Numbered from the stretch's first letter, positions 1 to 6,593 are shown. The stretch: DNA of 10,265 nt from Bacteroidota bacterium (GCA_018969455.1 JAGWYI010000102.1:1-10265), one strand, 5' to 3'. A program made the numbers and translations. The notes: generated by a model not told the origin, from the letters alone.

Positions 1-2743
1 TTTGATCAACCCCGACAGCCTGCGCGCAGTACAATTTTCTGATTTTGAATTAAATGTGCAAGTTGAAGGACAGGCCCTGCCCAATGAAATGTTCATCAAC
101 CTGGGCAATGTCCAATACCGACTAAGCAAAGATGCGCCCAACCGCTTCTCTTACCGTTTTGTGAACGTACAAAAAGATGTGCCTTTTACCTTGTTTGGCG
201 GTGGCATTGAAAGCAAGGATTACACTTTGCAAGTGTTGCGCAAACCCAGTGTAGCCGGTTTTGATGTCAAACTTCATTTCCCGGAATACACCGGCCGGCC
301 CGATGAGTCGCTGGCCAATGTCGGCGACCTCGTGGTACCGCAAGGCACCCAAATATCCTGGGTATTCAATGTACAGAATACCGAGAAACTCGCCCTTCGC
401 TTTGGAAACGATGGCGTAAATGAAGCCAAACGCTTCGACGACAACCTGTTTTCGTACAACCGCCGCGCGCTGAAAGACGAAACCTATAAAATATTCATTT
501 CCAATAACTTACTCCCCAATGCCGACTCAGTAGCCTATACCGTTTCCATCATCCCCGATTTGCACCCGCAAATCATGGTGGAAGAATTCAAGGACAGCAC
601 CAACCAGCGCCTCACATTTTTCGCGGGCGACGCCTCCGACGATTATGGCCTGAATAACCTGACCTTTAATTATCAGGTTAAAAAAGTAAAAGGCGGCCAA
701 TTGCCCATGAATACCATTAAAATTGAAAAACAGGCGGGCAAACAAATCAATTACCAATACACTTGGGACATTCGCAACCTCGAACTCGAACCGGGCGACG
801 AAATTTCCTACTATTTCGAAGTGTTCGACAACGATGCTGTAAATGGCTCCAAAAGCGCACGTACCAACGTAATGCAATACCGCATGCCGACCCTCGACGA
901 GTTCCGCCAACAACAAGCCCAAAACTCGGAGGAACTGAAAAAAGAACTCGATAAATCACTCAAAGAAAGCCTCAAAATAAACGAGGAGTTGAAAAAACTG
1001 CGCGATAAAGTGTTGCAAAAGAAAGAGATGGACTGGCAAACACGCAAACAAATGGAAAATCTGCTCCAACGCCAAAAACAACTCCAGGAACAGATTGAAC
1101 AAGCCAAAAACAATTTCGAACAAAACAACAAGCAACAGGAAGAATTCCAACAAAAAACCGAAGACATCGCCAAAAAACAGGAAGACCTCCAGAAAATGTT
1201 CGAAGAATCCGTATCCGAAGAAATGAAGCAACTTATGGAAGACATCCAGAAATTGCTACAGGAAATGAATAAGGATCAAATGCTCGAGAAAATGGAGGAA
1301 ATGCAGCAAAACAGCGAAGACCTTTCCAAGGAACTCGATCGAATGAAAGAGTTGTACAAACAACTGGAAGTAGAACAACTCCAGCAACAGCAAATCGAAC
1401 AACTCGAAGAATTGGCCAAAAAACAAGAAGATCTGGCCAAACAAACCGAAGAAAACGCCAAAAGTGATGAGGACCTGAAAAAAGAGCAGGATCAACTCAA
1501 CAAGGAAATGAACGAGGTGGCTAAAAAACAAGAGGATCTGCAAAAGAAAAACGAAGACCTTAAGCGTCCCCAAAAAATGGACGACCAAAAACAGGAAATG
1601 CAAGATACTCAACAGGATATGAAGGATGCCAAGCAAGACCTGAACCAAAACCAGAAAAAAAGCGCAAGCAAAAAGCAGAAATCGGCGGCCAATAAAATGA
1701 AAAATATGGCCAATAAGATGAAGCAAAACAAAGCCTCCGGAGAAATGGAGCAAATGGAGGAAGATATTAAAATGCTGCGCCAATTGCTCGAAAACCTGGT
1801 TAGCCTGTCTTTCGCACAGGAACAAAACATGAAAGATGTGTCGACATCCAGTGTCAATACACCGCATTATGTGGAACTGGCCCAACAACAATACAAAATT
1901 AAAGACGATTTTAAAGTGGTGGAAGACAGCCTGCATGCACTCGCCAGCCGTAACTTTAAAATTGAAACCATCGTCAACGACAAAGTTAGCGACATCAAAG
2001 GCTCCATGAAACGCAGCATCGAAGATCTGGAAGAACGCCGCGTTCCCGCTGCCACCACCAACCAGCAGAGCAGCATGAAAAGCCTCAACGATCTGGCATT
2101 GATGCTTTCCGAAATCATGCAAAACATGCAGCAGGAAATGGCCTCCGGCATGCCCGGCAGCCAAAGTTGCCAAAAACCGGGCAAAAAATCGGGCGAAGGC
2201 CAAGGCAAAGGCGGCAAAGAACCTAAAGACAAGATCAGCAAGGGCCAACAGAGCCTGAACGAGCAAATGAAGGAACTCAAGCAACGCATGGAAGGCCAAA
2301 AAGGCGGATCCCCCGGCATGAGCAAAGAATTCGCACAAATGGCAGCCAAACAAGCCGCCATGCGAAACGCCCTCCGAGAACTGCAAAAACAAAAACAACA
2401 ACAAGGCAAAGGCAGCCAGACCCTCGACCAGATTATGCAAGACATGGACAAGGTGGAAACCGATCTGGTCAACAAACGCCTCACCAATGAAATGCTCAAA
2501 CGCCAGGAAGAAATCCTGACCCGCCTGCTCGAAGAAGAACGCGCCGAACGCGAACGCGAACAGGACGAACAACGCCAGGCCCAAACCGCCAAACAACAAC
2601 CGGCCAAAATGCCGCCGGCACTCGAGGAATATCTCAAAAAACGCCGGGCCGAAATCGAACAATTCCGCACCGTATCCCCTGCCCTGAAACCCTATTACAA
2701 ACAATTGGTGGAAGAGTATTTGAAAGGGGCCGGGGCAAATTAG
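1..2743 (+). CDS. DUF4175 family protein, 5' end outside the window
   Basis: About 913 residues are visible, ending at TAG 2741-2743. The frame is open to the window edge, and the first possible start (TTG at 2) lies in a segment that reads NPDSLRAVQFSDF, which I recall as internal in DUF4175 proteins. The true start, and the membrane helices this family usually has at its N-terminus, are therefore missing. Residues about 1-290 are predicted beta-rich, with segments such as HFPEYTGRPDES and FKDSTNQRLTFFAGDASDDYG. Residues about 300-590 are a long K/E/Q-rich coiled coil containing AKKQEDL three times (residues 390, 472, 507). Later come Gly/Lys-rich linkers (GKKSGEGQGKGGKEP), a second charged helical part, and a C-terminus reading SPALKPYYKQLVEEYLKG. 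Family proteins are usually about 1100 residues and have no established function. An envelope-anchored structural or scaffold role is only inference. The gene is followed by a terminator and converges on the AAA gene. Confidence 0.83.
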   Translation, partial: LINPDSLRAVQFSDFELNVQVEGQALPNEMFINLGNVQYRLSKDAPNRFSYRFVNVQKDVPFTLFGGGIESKDYTLQVLRKPSVAGFDVKLHFPEYTGRPDESLANVGDLVVPQGTQISWVFNVQNTEKLALRFGNDGVNEAKRFDDNLFSYNRRALKDETYKIFISNNLLPNADSVAYTVSIIPDLHPQIMVEEFKDSTNQRLTFFAGDASDDYGLNNLTFNYQVKKVKGGQLPMNTIKIEKQAGKQINYQYTWDIRNLELEPGDEISYYFEVFDNDAVNGSKSARTNVMQYRMPTLDEFRQQQAQNSEELKKELDKSLKESLKINEELKKLRDKVLQKKEMDWQTRKQMENLLQRQKQLQEQIEQAKNNFEQNNKQQEEFQQKTEDIAKKQEDLQKMFEESVSEEMKQLMEDIQKLLQEMNKDQMLEKMEEMQQNSEDLSKELDRMKELYKQLEVEQLQQQQIEQLEELAKKQEDLAKQTEENAKSDEDLKKEQDQLNKEMNEVAKKQEDLQKKNEDLKRPQKMDDQKQEMQDTQQDMKDAKQDLNQNQKKSASKKQKSAANKMKNMANKMKQNKASGEMEQMEEDIKMLRQLLENLVSLSFAQEQNMKDVSTSSVNTPHYVELAQQQYKIKDDFKVVEDSLHALASRNFKIETIVNDKVSDIKGSMKRSIEDLEERRVPAATTNQQSSMKSLNDLALMLSEIMQNMQQEMASGMPGSQSCQKPGKKSGEGQGKGGKEPKDKISKGQQSLNEQMKELKQRMEGQKGGSPGMSKEFAQMAAKQAAMRNALRELQKQKQQQGKGSQTLDQIMQDMDKVETDLVNKRLTNEMLKRQEEILTRLLEEERAEREREQDEQRQAQTAKQQPAKMPPALEEYLKKRRAEIEQFRTVSPALKPYYKQLVEEYLKGAGAN

Positions 2744-2772
2744 TGCATCCCAGGTTGCGTTTAAAAAATTAT

Positions 2773-2809
2773 ATCCCCGTTCAGGTTTTGGCCTGGATGG
2801 GGATTTTTT
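2773..2809 (+). terminator. Rho-independent terminator after the DUF4175 gene
   Basis: A 13-base-pair stem (2773-2785 with 2792-2804, including two G-T wobble pairs) closes a 6-base loop and is followed by six T (2804-2809). It lies 30 bases after the stop codon at 2743. On the minus strand the same stem is followed a few bases later by six T (complement of 2763-2768), so it may also stop transcripts of the convergent AAA gene. Confidence 0.88.
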
Positions 2810-2856
2810 GTTGGGTAGCGGTAATATATCTCGGTTACAACCGAAAAATATCATAA

Positions 2857-2940
2857 TTGCCCGCCAGTTTTGTCCATGCTTACCCTGAAGCAACGTTCCA
2901 TTTGGTGCATTCGGGGGATTATTTGGCGTTTTTGGAGTGA
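2857..2940 (+). pseudogene. Possible C-terminal fragment of an unidentified protein
   Basis: A 27-codon open stretch follows an in-frame TAA (2854-2856) and ends at TGA 2938-2940. It reads LPASFVHAYPEATFHLV and then HSGDYLAFLE. It has no convincing start and lies in the gap between two convergent genes. The composition looks protein-like, not random, and vaguely recalls the last strand and helix of an alpha/beta hydrolase, but I cannot assign a family. It could be the tail of a gene whose front was lost when the neighbouring AAA gene arrived, or it could be chance. Confidence 0.2.
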
Positions 2941-2961
2941 GGATGTAATGATTTTAGGTGC

Positions 2962-4146
2962 TCAGAACAAATTTCCGCCCCAGATGAAGTCTACAAAACC
3001 AGATCCACCAGGATTTCGTCCAATGAGATGGCATTGCTCGATCCCAATAGCAGCAGCGTTTTGTTTCAACGCGTTGAATTGTTGCGGAATGGGCGTCTCT
3101 TTTACCTCAAATGCGATCGTTTCATTTAAAATGAAATCAATTTCTTTACTCTTTGATTTTTCAAAGTAATGAATAGACCCCATCCGAGCCAATTGATTTG
3201 AAATCGCATTTTCAAAAATATGGCCACTAGAAAGCCCCTTTTGAAGTTTATTTAAAACGCCTGTATCGGTAAAGTACAATTTGGGCTGCGTGGTTAATTC
3301 CTTATCAATCCCTCTCGTAAATGGACTTATCGTATGTACAAAATAGGTGTGTTCAAGCAACGATATATAATCTTTTACTTTATGTCTGTTAATCCCAATG
3401 ATCGTGGCCAATTTGCTGTAGTCTAATTTGCTCCCCACTCGTCCGGATAATAATAACATCAACTTATACAAAGAGTCAGACACTTCAAAGTCCGACAATA
3501 TTTTAATATCTAATTCAATATAAGCATTGATAATATCTGACAGATAATCTTCTTTGTCTTGAACTTCAGCAGCCAGCACCACTTCTGGAAAGCCGCCATA
3601 TTGAATAAACTCCTCATATAAAGAGTAATACAAATTATAAAAAGTACGCAAAAAATATTGCTCTTTTTCAAGTTCCATTTGTGGCTTCCAGGCACCTTTG
3701 AACTCCAGAAATTCTCTAAAAGTAAGCGGCCAAATCTCGAATATTTTTTTTCTTCCTGCTAAGCTCTCAGAAAAATGATTTTTAATATAAAATGAACTCG
3801 AACCGGATACAATAAATTTGATTCCATAGGTATCGTAAAAGTTCTTTATGATACTAGGCAAGGCTTTAACCAATTGAATTTCATCTAACGCAATAACCGC
3901 TGGCTTGGAGAAATCTATCCCTAATTGGACCAATCCTCTTTCAATATCTGAATATGATTGCTGATTGAATAGGTGTCGATACTCAATTCGTTCTAAATCT
4001 ATATATAACTTATTACTATGCAATACTTTACTTAGCAAATGCTTTACAGTTGTAGTCTTACCAACACGGCGCATACCCGTGATTACGGTAACCTGTTTGT
4101 GACTTAAATGCGCCTCAAGTGCAGAATGTGTTATTCTATTGTACAT
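2962..4146 (-). CDS. AAA ATPase with DUF4143 C-terminal domain
   Basis: A 394-residue protein starting at ATG 4146 and ending at TGA 2964-2962. Walker A is GMRRVGKT (residues 24-31), Walker B is VIALDE (84-89), and a sensor-like FIVSGSSSF follows (111-119). This is the AAA_14 arrangement of the STAND-related ATPases. The second half is DUF4143-like: a helical segment (about 195-310, SGRVGSKLDYSKLA) that resembles a winged helix, then EIDFILNETIAFEVKET near the C-terminus. There Asp, nine residues and Glu-Val-Lys make a PD-(D/E)XK-type pattern. The length is normal for the family. These genes are common in Bacteroidota, are often present in several copies, and have no proven physiological role; links to toxin-antitoxin or mobile DNA have been suggested. 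The gene is AT-rich compared with its neighbours. Its leader carries one copy of a direct repeat and a TAnnTTTG box, and it lies directly downstream of a broken toxin-antitoxin module, which suggests recent arrival. Confidence 0.9.
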   Translation of the reverse strand: MYNRITHSALEAHLSHKQVTVITGMRRVGKTTTVKHLLSKVLHSNKLYIDLERIEYRHLFNQQSYSDIERGLVQLGIDFSKPAVIALDEIQLVKALPSIIKNFYDTYGIKFIVSGSSSFYIKNHFSESLAGRKKIFEIWPLTFREFLEFKGAWKPQMELEKEQYFLRTFYNLYYSLYEEFIQYGGFPEVVLAAEVQDKEDYLSDIINAYIELDIKILSDFEVSDSLYKLMLLLSGRVGSKLDYSKLATIIGINRHKVKDYISLLEHTYFVHTISPFTRGIDKELTTQPKLYFTDTGVLNKLQKGLSSGHIFENAISNQLARMGSIHYFEKSKSKEIDFILNETIAFEVKETPIPQQFNALKQNAAAIGIEQCHLIGRNPGGSGFVDFIWGGNLF

Positions 4147-4179
4147 TTAACCCGATTTTTTGTACAAATTTATAACAAT
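4142..4179. repeat. Direct repeat copy A, covering the AAA gene start and leader
   Basis: This segment matches 4550-4587 at 33 of 38 aligned positions without gaps (27 of the first 30). Both copies run in the same direction, 408 bases apart. The shared core on the plus strand includes TAACCCGATTTT. In this copy the repeat contains the first codons of the AAA gene (ATG at 4146-4144) and its upstream region. Read on the minus strand, both copies encode NLY(K/R)KSG followed by a stop. I see no third copy in the window. Confidence 0.75.
4164..4171 (-). promoter_or_regulatory. Candidate -7 box for the AAA/DUF4143 gene
   Basis: On the minus strand TAAATTTG matches the Bacteroidota -7 consensus TAnnTTTG and lies 17 bases before the ATG. 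A TTTG occurs upstream, but only 12 bases away instead of about 19, so the -33 half is poor. The box lies inside repeat copy A. The equivalent position of copy B has lost the match. Confidence 0.35.
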
Positions 4180-4188
4180 TTTGACAAA

Positions 4189-4250
4189 CTAAAGGCCACT
4201 TTCACTAGGAATAGCGCTTTAAACTATATTGTATCCAATATAATCTTCAT
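4189..4250 (-). pseudogene. Truncated, frameshifted start of a PIN-domain toxin (VapC-like)
   Basis: The ATG at 4250-4248 overlaps the antitoxin stop codon as ATGA, the usual coupling of antitoxin and toxin genes. Translation gives MKIILDT and then I-stop. Adding back one base at about 4229 restores MKIILDTNIV, followed by a stop (4221-4219), SAIPSESGL and another stop (4191-4189). PIN toxins typically begin with a hydrophobic strand and LDTN, whose Asp is a catalytic metal ligand, followed by a segment like FSAIL. The resemblance therefore covers about 19 codons. After that the sequence enters repeat copy A and the AAA gene leader; the remaining ~110 residues of a PIN domain are absent. I infer a dead toxin remnant. 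The match is short, so chance cannot be fully excluded, but its position directly after an antitoxin-like gene supports it. Confidence 0.5.
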
Positions 4251-4456
4251 GCTCCGGGCAGAAAGCGGTGTTTGTTATGTTCCCACCAACTTTTGTTGAC
4301 CGCTCTGGCGAGGTTATCAATATCCTCTTGAGTTGCCTTGCGCTTGGCAACAATTTCTTTATAGCGCAGGTAGTTCAAAAATCTTTGAATTTCCGCTATG
4401 TTCGTATTAATTGGCAGTTTAACGATGATTCCATCTACCGTTCGTTCGATGGTCAT
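4247..4456 (-). CDS. Small antitoxin-like protein of a PIN-type toxin-antitoxin module
   Basis: A 69-residue protein from ATG 4456 to TGA 4249-4247. It opens with a beta-strand-like segment (TVDGIIVKLPINTNIAEI), continues with a predicted helix (QRFLNYLRYKEIVAKR) and ends in a polar helix with KATQEDIDNLARAVNKSWW and KHRF. This pattern, with LxYLRYKEI, KATQEDID and a terminal WWxxxKxRF, is one I associate with small Bacteroidota proteins encoded just upstream of PIN-domain toxins. The stop codon overlaps the start codon of a PIN-like fragment (ATGA), which fits. The reading frame is intact, so if expressed the protein would be an orphan antitoxin, perhaps neutralising a related toxin elsewhere. 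There is no visible Shine-Dalgarno sequence. I see no convincing promoter in the 93 bases between the gene and repeat copy B. Confidence 0.62.
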   Translation of the reverse strand: MTIERTVDGIIVKLPINTNIAEIQRFLNYLRYKEIVAKRKATQEDIDNLARAVNKSWWEHNKHRFLPGA

Positions 4457-4549
4457 GACTTTAGTAATTTTATATGCAATATTGATACATTAATGACGAT
4501 ACAAGGAGACTTATAAGATGCAGCAGCCACTAAAACTGTTACCAAATCC

Positions 4550-4587
4550 TACATCTAACCCGATTTTCTGTATAAATTTTTGACAAT
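4550..4587. repeat. Direct repeat copy B, between the two antitoxin genes
   Basis: Partner of 4142-4179 (33 of 38 positions identical, same orientation). It lies between the end of the DUF433 gene and the start of the second antitoxin gene. Allowing one gap of about 8 bases, similarity extends further right through the minus-strand TTGTCAAA found beside both copies. On the minus strand the copy ends in GGTTAGATGTAG, where copy A has GGTTAAATGTAC. The position matching the AAA gene's ATG is therefore kept, but a stop codon follows at once. The 4457-4549 stretch beyond it holds nothing I recognise. Confidence 0.72.
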
Positions 4588-4605
4588 AATGGATTCATTA
4601 GCATC
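4555..4605 (-). pseudogene. Possible start fragment of a DUF5615 (VapC45-like) toxin
   Basis: Directly after the DUF433 stop codon, one minus-strand frame reads DANESIIVKNLYRKSG and then stops (4557-4555). DUF433 antitoxins are normally followed by a DUF5615 PIN-like toxin, which begins with a strand and an ADES or ANEN motif, then a helix ending in Gly. The resemblance is ANES, then V-x-x-L, then G. A nearby ATG (4604-4602) overlaps the antitoxin stop by one base as TGATG but is in another frame, so a frameshift would be needed. The end of the fragment lies inside repeat copy B. No further toxin sequence follows. The match is short and uncertain. Confidence 0.27.
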
Positions 4606-4801
4606 AATTCGCCGAAAACTCCAAAGCAACCAATACATCCTCCCTGGTCAATTCCGGGAAATCTGATAAAATTTCATCGATCGTCATCTCTGCTGCGAGA
4701 TAACGCAAAATATCTTCAACGGTAATGCGCATACCCCGAATACAGGGCTTCCCGCTTCTTTTACCGGATTCAATTGTTATGATGTTTTTATAAATATACA
4801 T
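4604..4801 (-). CDS. DUF433 domain protein, VapB45-like antitoxin
   Basis: A 65-residue protein from ATG 4801 to TGA 4606-4604. It carries the DUF433 signature almost from end to end: an N-terminal I-T-I-E-S strand, then GKPCIRGMRITVEDIL (residues 17-32), LRYLAAEMTIDEILSDFP, and the closing LTREDVLVALEFSAN. DUF433 proteins are small winged-helix DNA binders. Many act as the antitoxin of a DUF5615 PIN-like ribonuclease (VapBC45 type), bind their toxin, and repress their own operon. The length is normal for a stand-alone DUF433 antitoxin. A consensus promoter lies just upstream, so it is probably transcribed. The expected toxin gene is missing downstream: only a possible 16-residue fragment remains before repeat copy B. 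It is therefore an orphan antitoxin here. Confidence 0.87.
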   Translation of the reverse strand: MYIYKNIITIESGKRSGKPCIRGMRITVEDILRYLAAEMTIDEILSDFPELTREDVLVALEFSAN

Positions 4802-4821
4802 ACCGAATGCTATTTTAAGTA

Positions 4822-4852
4822 CAAAGATAAATATTTTAAGCGATTTGACAAA
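4822..4852 (-). promoter_or_regulatory. Consensus Bacteroidota promoter for the DUF433 gene
   Basis: Minus-strand TTTG (4852-4849), 19 bases, then TATCTTTG (4829-4822) matches the TTTG-N19-TAnnTTTG pattern of the primary sigma factor in this phylum. The expected start of transcription is near 4815, leaving a leader of about 15 bases. The upstream box directly abuts the stop codon of the oxidoreductase gene (4853-4855). Confidence 0.72.
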
Positions 4853-6442
4853 TTACCGCCCCGCCAACCACCGCATCACCCCTTTCGCCACATTCTGCCC
4901 GTCCATCGCCGCCGAAATAATGCCCCCGGCGTACCCGGCCCCCTCTGCGCAAGGGAACAAGCCTTCCACTTCCGGGTGCATGAGGGTGTCGGTTGCGCGT
5001 GGGATGCGTACGGGCGCGCTTGTGCGACTCTCGGTGCCGATAACCGTGGCTTCTTCGGTGAAGTAGCCGCGCATTTGGGCGCCAAACTGCTTCAAACCCT
5101 CTCGTAATCGCTTGTAAATGAAGGGTGGAAGCAAATCATACAAAGGCGCCGCATACAAGCCGGGGATATACGAGGAGCCGGGTAAATTGGCCGATAATTT
5201 CCCGGCGATAAAATCGGGTAAGCGCAAAGCCGGGCCTTTTTGATCGCCGTTTCCCGCCGCAAACAATCGTTGCTCCACAGATTGTTGAAATGCCAGCGCA
5301 GCAAATACCCCGTGTTTTTGCCAGGCCACTAAATCCTCGGCCTCTACGGAGGTGACAACGCCCGAGTTGGCATACGGCGAATCGCGCCGACTCATGCTCA
5401 TGCCATTCACCACAATTTCGCCCGGAGCCGTAGCAGCGGGCACGACCAGGCCACCCGGACACATGCAAAACGAAAACACGCCACGCGCACCCACTTGGCA
5501 AACTAAGCTGTAACTGGCTGCTGGCAAATGTTCGTCGCGCCCATTGCCCCGGTACTGGATTCGGTCTATCAATGGCTGTGGATGCTCTACCCGTACGCCT
5601 AAGGCAAAGGGCTTGGCCTCCACGCGGATTCCTTTTTTATCCAGCAAGTAATAAATATCGCGGGCCGAATGTCCGGTAGCCAGGATAACGGCGTCGGCCA
5701 ACCATTCTTTCGTGGTCGTATTGTTTTCATTTTCCACCGATTGGGTGACAACGCCCAGCATTTTACCATCTTTTAAAATAAAATCGGTGACCCATTGTCC
5801 AAAATGCACCTCCCCGCCGTATTGCTCGATGGTGGCGCGTATATTTTGCACCACATTCGGCAATTTGTTGGAACCAATGTGCGGATGCGCATCTATTAAA
5901 ATATCGGAAGTGGCACCGTGTTCCACCAAGAGCTTCAAGGATTTGTACACATCGCCGCGTTTTACAGATCGGGTGTACAATTTACCATCGGAGTAGGTCC
6001 CTGCCCCGCCCTCGCCAAAACAATAATTGGAGTGCGGATGCACGACCCCATCCTGCTGGATTGCTTTCAAATCGCGGCGACGTGCGCGCACATCCTTGCC
6101 TCGATCCAGCACAATGGGCTGAATACCCTGCTCTATCAATTCCAGGGCTGCAAAATACCCGCCCGGCCCTGCTCCGACAATGATCACTTTTTGCTTGCCT
6201 GATACGGGTTTAAAACCCGTTAAAAGTGCAGGTTCGGGCGTAAACATCTCCTGAAGTGGATAAACTGCCGCGCGCAATCGATAAACGGGCTGCCGACTGC
6301 GGGCATCGAGCGATGCTTTTAAAATTTCTATATGTCCAATTTCGGAAAGCGGCAGCCCGCTGAGTTGGGCAGCCTTGCGGCGCAGCAGCGCCTCATCTTG
6401 CCGTTCATGGGGCAAGGCAACAATTTCAATTATATGCGGCAT
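4853..6442 (-). CDS. FAD-dependent oxidoreductase, COG2509 family
   Basis: A 529-residue protein from ATG 6442 to TAA 4855-4853, a normal length for the family. An N-terminal domain of about 80 residues (MPHIIEIVALPHERQDEALL) precedes a Rossmann FAD-binding site, VIIVGAGPGG (86-95), with the acidic end of the second strand at VLDRG (111-115). The family signature CFGEGGAGTYSDGKLYTR follows (141-158). Further on are ILATGHSARDIYYLLD and, near the C-terminus, FPCAEGAGYAGGIISAAMDG (496-515), the second FAD-contacting motif. Proteins of this type are annotated as NAD(P)/FAD-dependent dehydrogenases or flavoproteins; the substrate is not known to me. No signal peptide is seen, so it is probably cytoplasmic. 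It is transcribed divergently from hsp20. No terminator is visible before the DUF433 promoter that begins at its stop codon. Confidence 0.9.
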   Translation of the reverse strand: MPHIIEIVALPHERQDEALLRRKAAQLSGLPLSEIGHIEILKASLDARSRQPVYRLRAAVYPLQEMFTPEPALLTGFKPVSGKQKVIIVGAGPGGYFAALELIEQGIQPIVLDRGKDVRARRRDLKAIQQDGVVHPHSNYCFGEGGAGTYSDGKLYTRSVKRGDVYKSLKLLVEHGATSDILIDAHPHIGSNKLPNVVQNIRATIEQYGGEVHFGQWVTDFILKDGKMLGVVTQSVENENNTTTKEWLADAVILATGHSARDIYYLLDKKGIRVEAKPFALGVRVEHPQPLIDRIQYRGNGRDEHLPAASYSLVCQVGARGVFSFCMCPGGLVVPAATAPGEIVVNGMSMSRRDSPYANSGVVTSVEAEDLVAWQKHGVFAALAFQQSVEQRLFAAGNGDQKGPALRLPDFIAGKLSANLPGSSYIPGLYAAPLYDLLPPFIYKRLREGLKQFGAQMRGYFTEEATVIGTESRTSAPVRIPRATDTLMHPEVEGLFPCAEGAGYAGGIISAAMDGQNVAKGVMRWLAGR

Positions 6443-6473
6443 CTCTATTGTCCTGTATTTATCAGGAAAGACA

Positions 6474-6481
6474 CAAAGATA
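6474..6481 (-). promoter_or_regulatory. -7 box of the oxidoreductase gene
   Basis: On the minus strand TATCTTTG fits TAnnTTTG and lies 31 bases before the ATG at 6442. About 19 bases further upstream there is a T-rich stretch but no proper TTTG, so only the proximal half is convincing. Confidence 0.5.
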
Positions 6482-6507
6482 CGATTTAAGTGCTTAAAAA
6501 AGAGCCT

Positions 6508-6559
6508 ATGACAAAATGTCATGAAAAAATACGCCGATTTGTCATTAAAATTTGTCATT
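6508..6559 (+). promoter_or_regulatory. Inverted repeat and half-sites upstream of hsp20, likely regulator binding sites
   Basis: A perfect inverted repeat, ATGACA-AAA-TGTCAT, occupies 6508-6522. Two more copies of TGTCAT follow at 6540-6545 and 6553-6558; they lie inside a direct repeat of ATTTGTCATT with 13-base spacing (6537-6546 and 6550-6559). Three TGTCAT and one ATGACA in 51 bases is unlikely by chance. The inverted repeat is centred about 89 bases before the transcription start predicted from the -24/-12 element, a distance typical for activators of sigma-54. The sites lie between two divergent genes and could act on either. The binding protein is unknown. Confidence 0.5.
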
Positions 6560-6577
6560 TTTTCGGAAAAAAGGTGC

Positions 6578-6593
6578 TGGTACACACTTTGAT
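6578..6593 (+). promoter_or_regulatory. Candidate sigma-54 (-24/-12) promoter of hsp20
   Basis: TGGTACACACTTTGAT agrees with the sigma-54 consensus TGGYACRNNNNTTGCW at every defined position except one: A replaces C in the -12 element, giving TTGA. The predicted transcription start is near 6604, about 33 bases before the hsp20 ATG. No proper TAnnTTTG box exists here; the best housekeeping alternative is the poor ACACTTTG at 6584-6591, within the same bases. The mismatch is in a normally important position, so the call is tentative. Confidence 0.42.

Noticed and set aside
1256..2893. Open reading frame of 545 codons on the minus strand opposite the DUF4175 gene
   Set aside because: Its Phe/Leu/His-rich translation is the complement of a Lys/Gln/Glu-rich coiled-coil gene, with no recognisable domain, and it runs across the terminator. 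The plus-strand frame is a known family.
2870..3169. 99-codon plus-strand frame between the terminator and the AAA gene
   Set aside because: Most of it is antisense to the C-terminal part of the AAA/DUF4143 gene, and its translation shows no family features.
4142..4560. Integron attC sites: the repeats contain ATTTAAC and ATCTAAC, which fit RYYYAAC/GTTRRRY
   Set aside because: A complete attC site needs the paired second core at the other end of a foldable 60-140 base segment. I find no partner on either strand, so a 7-base match is not enough.
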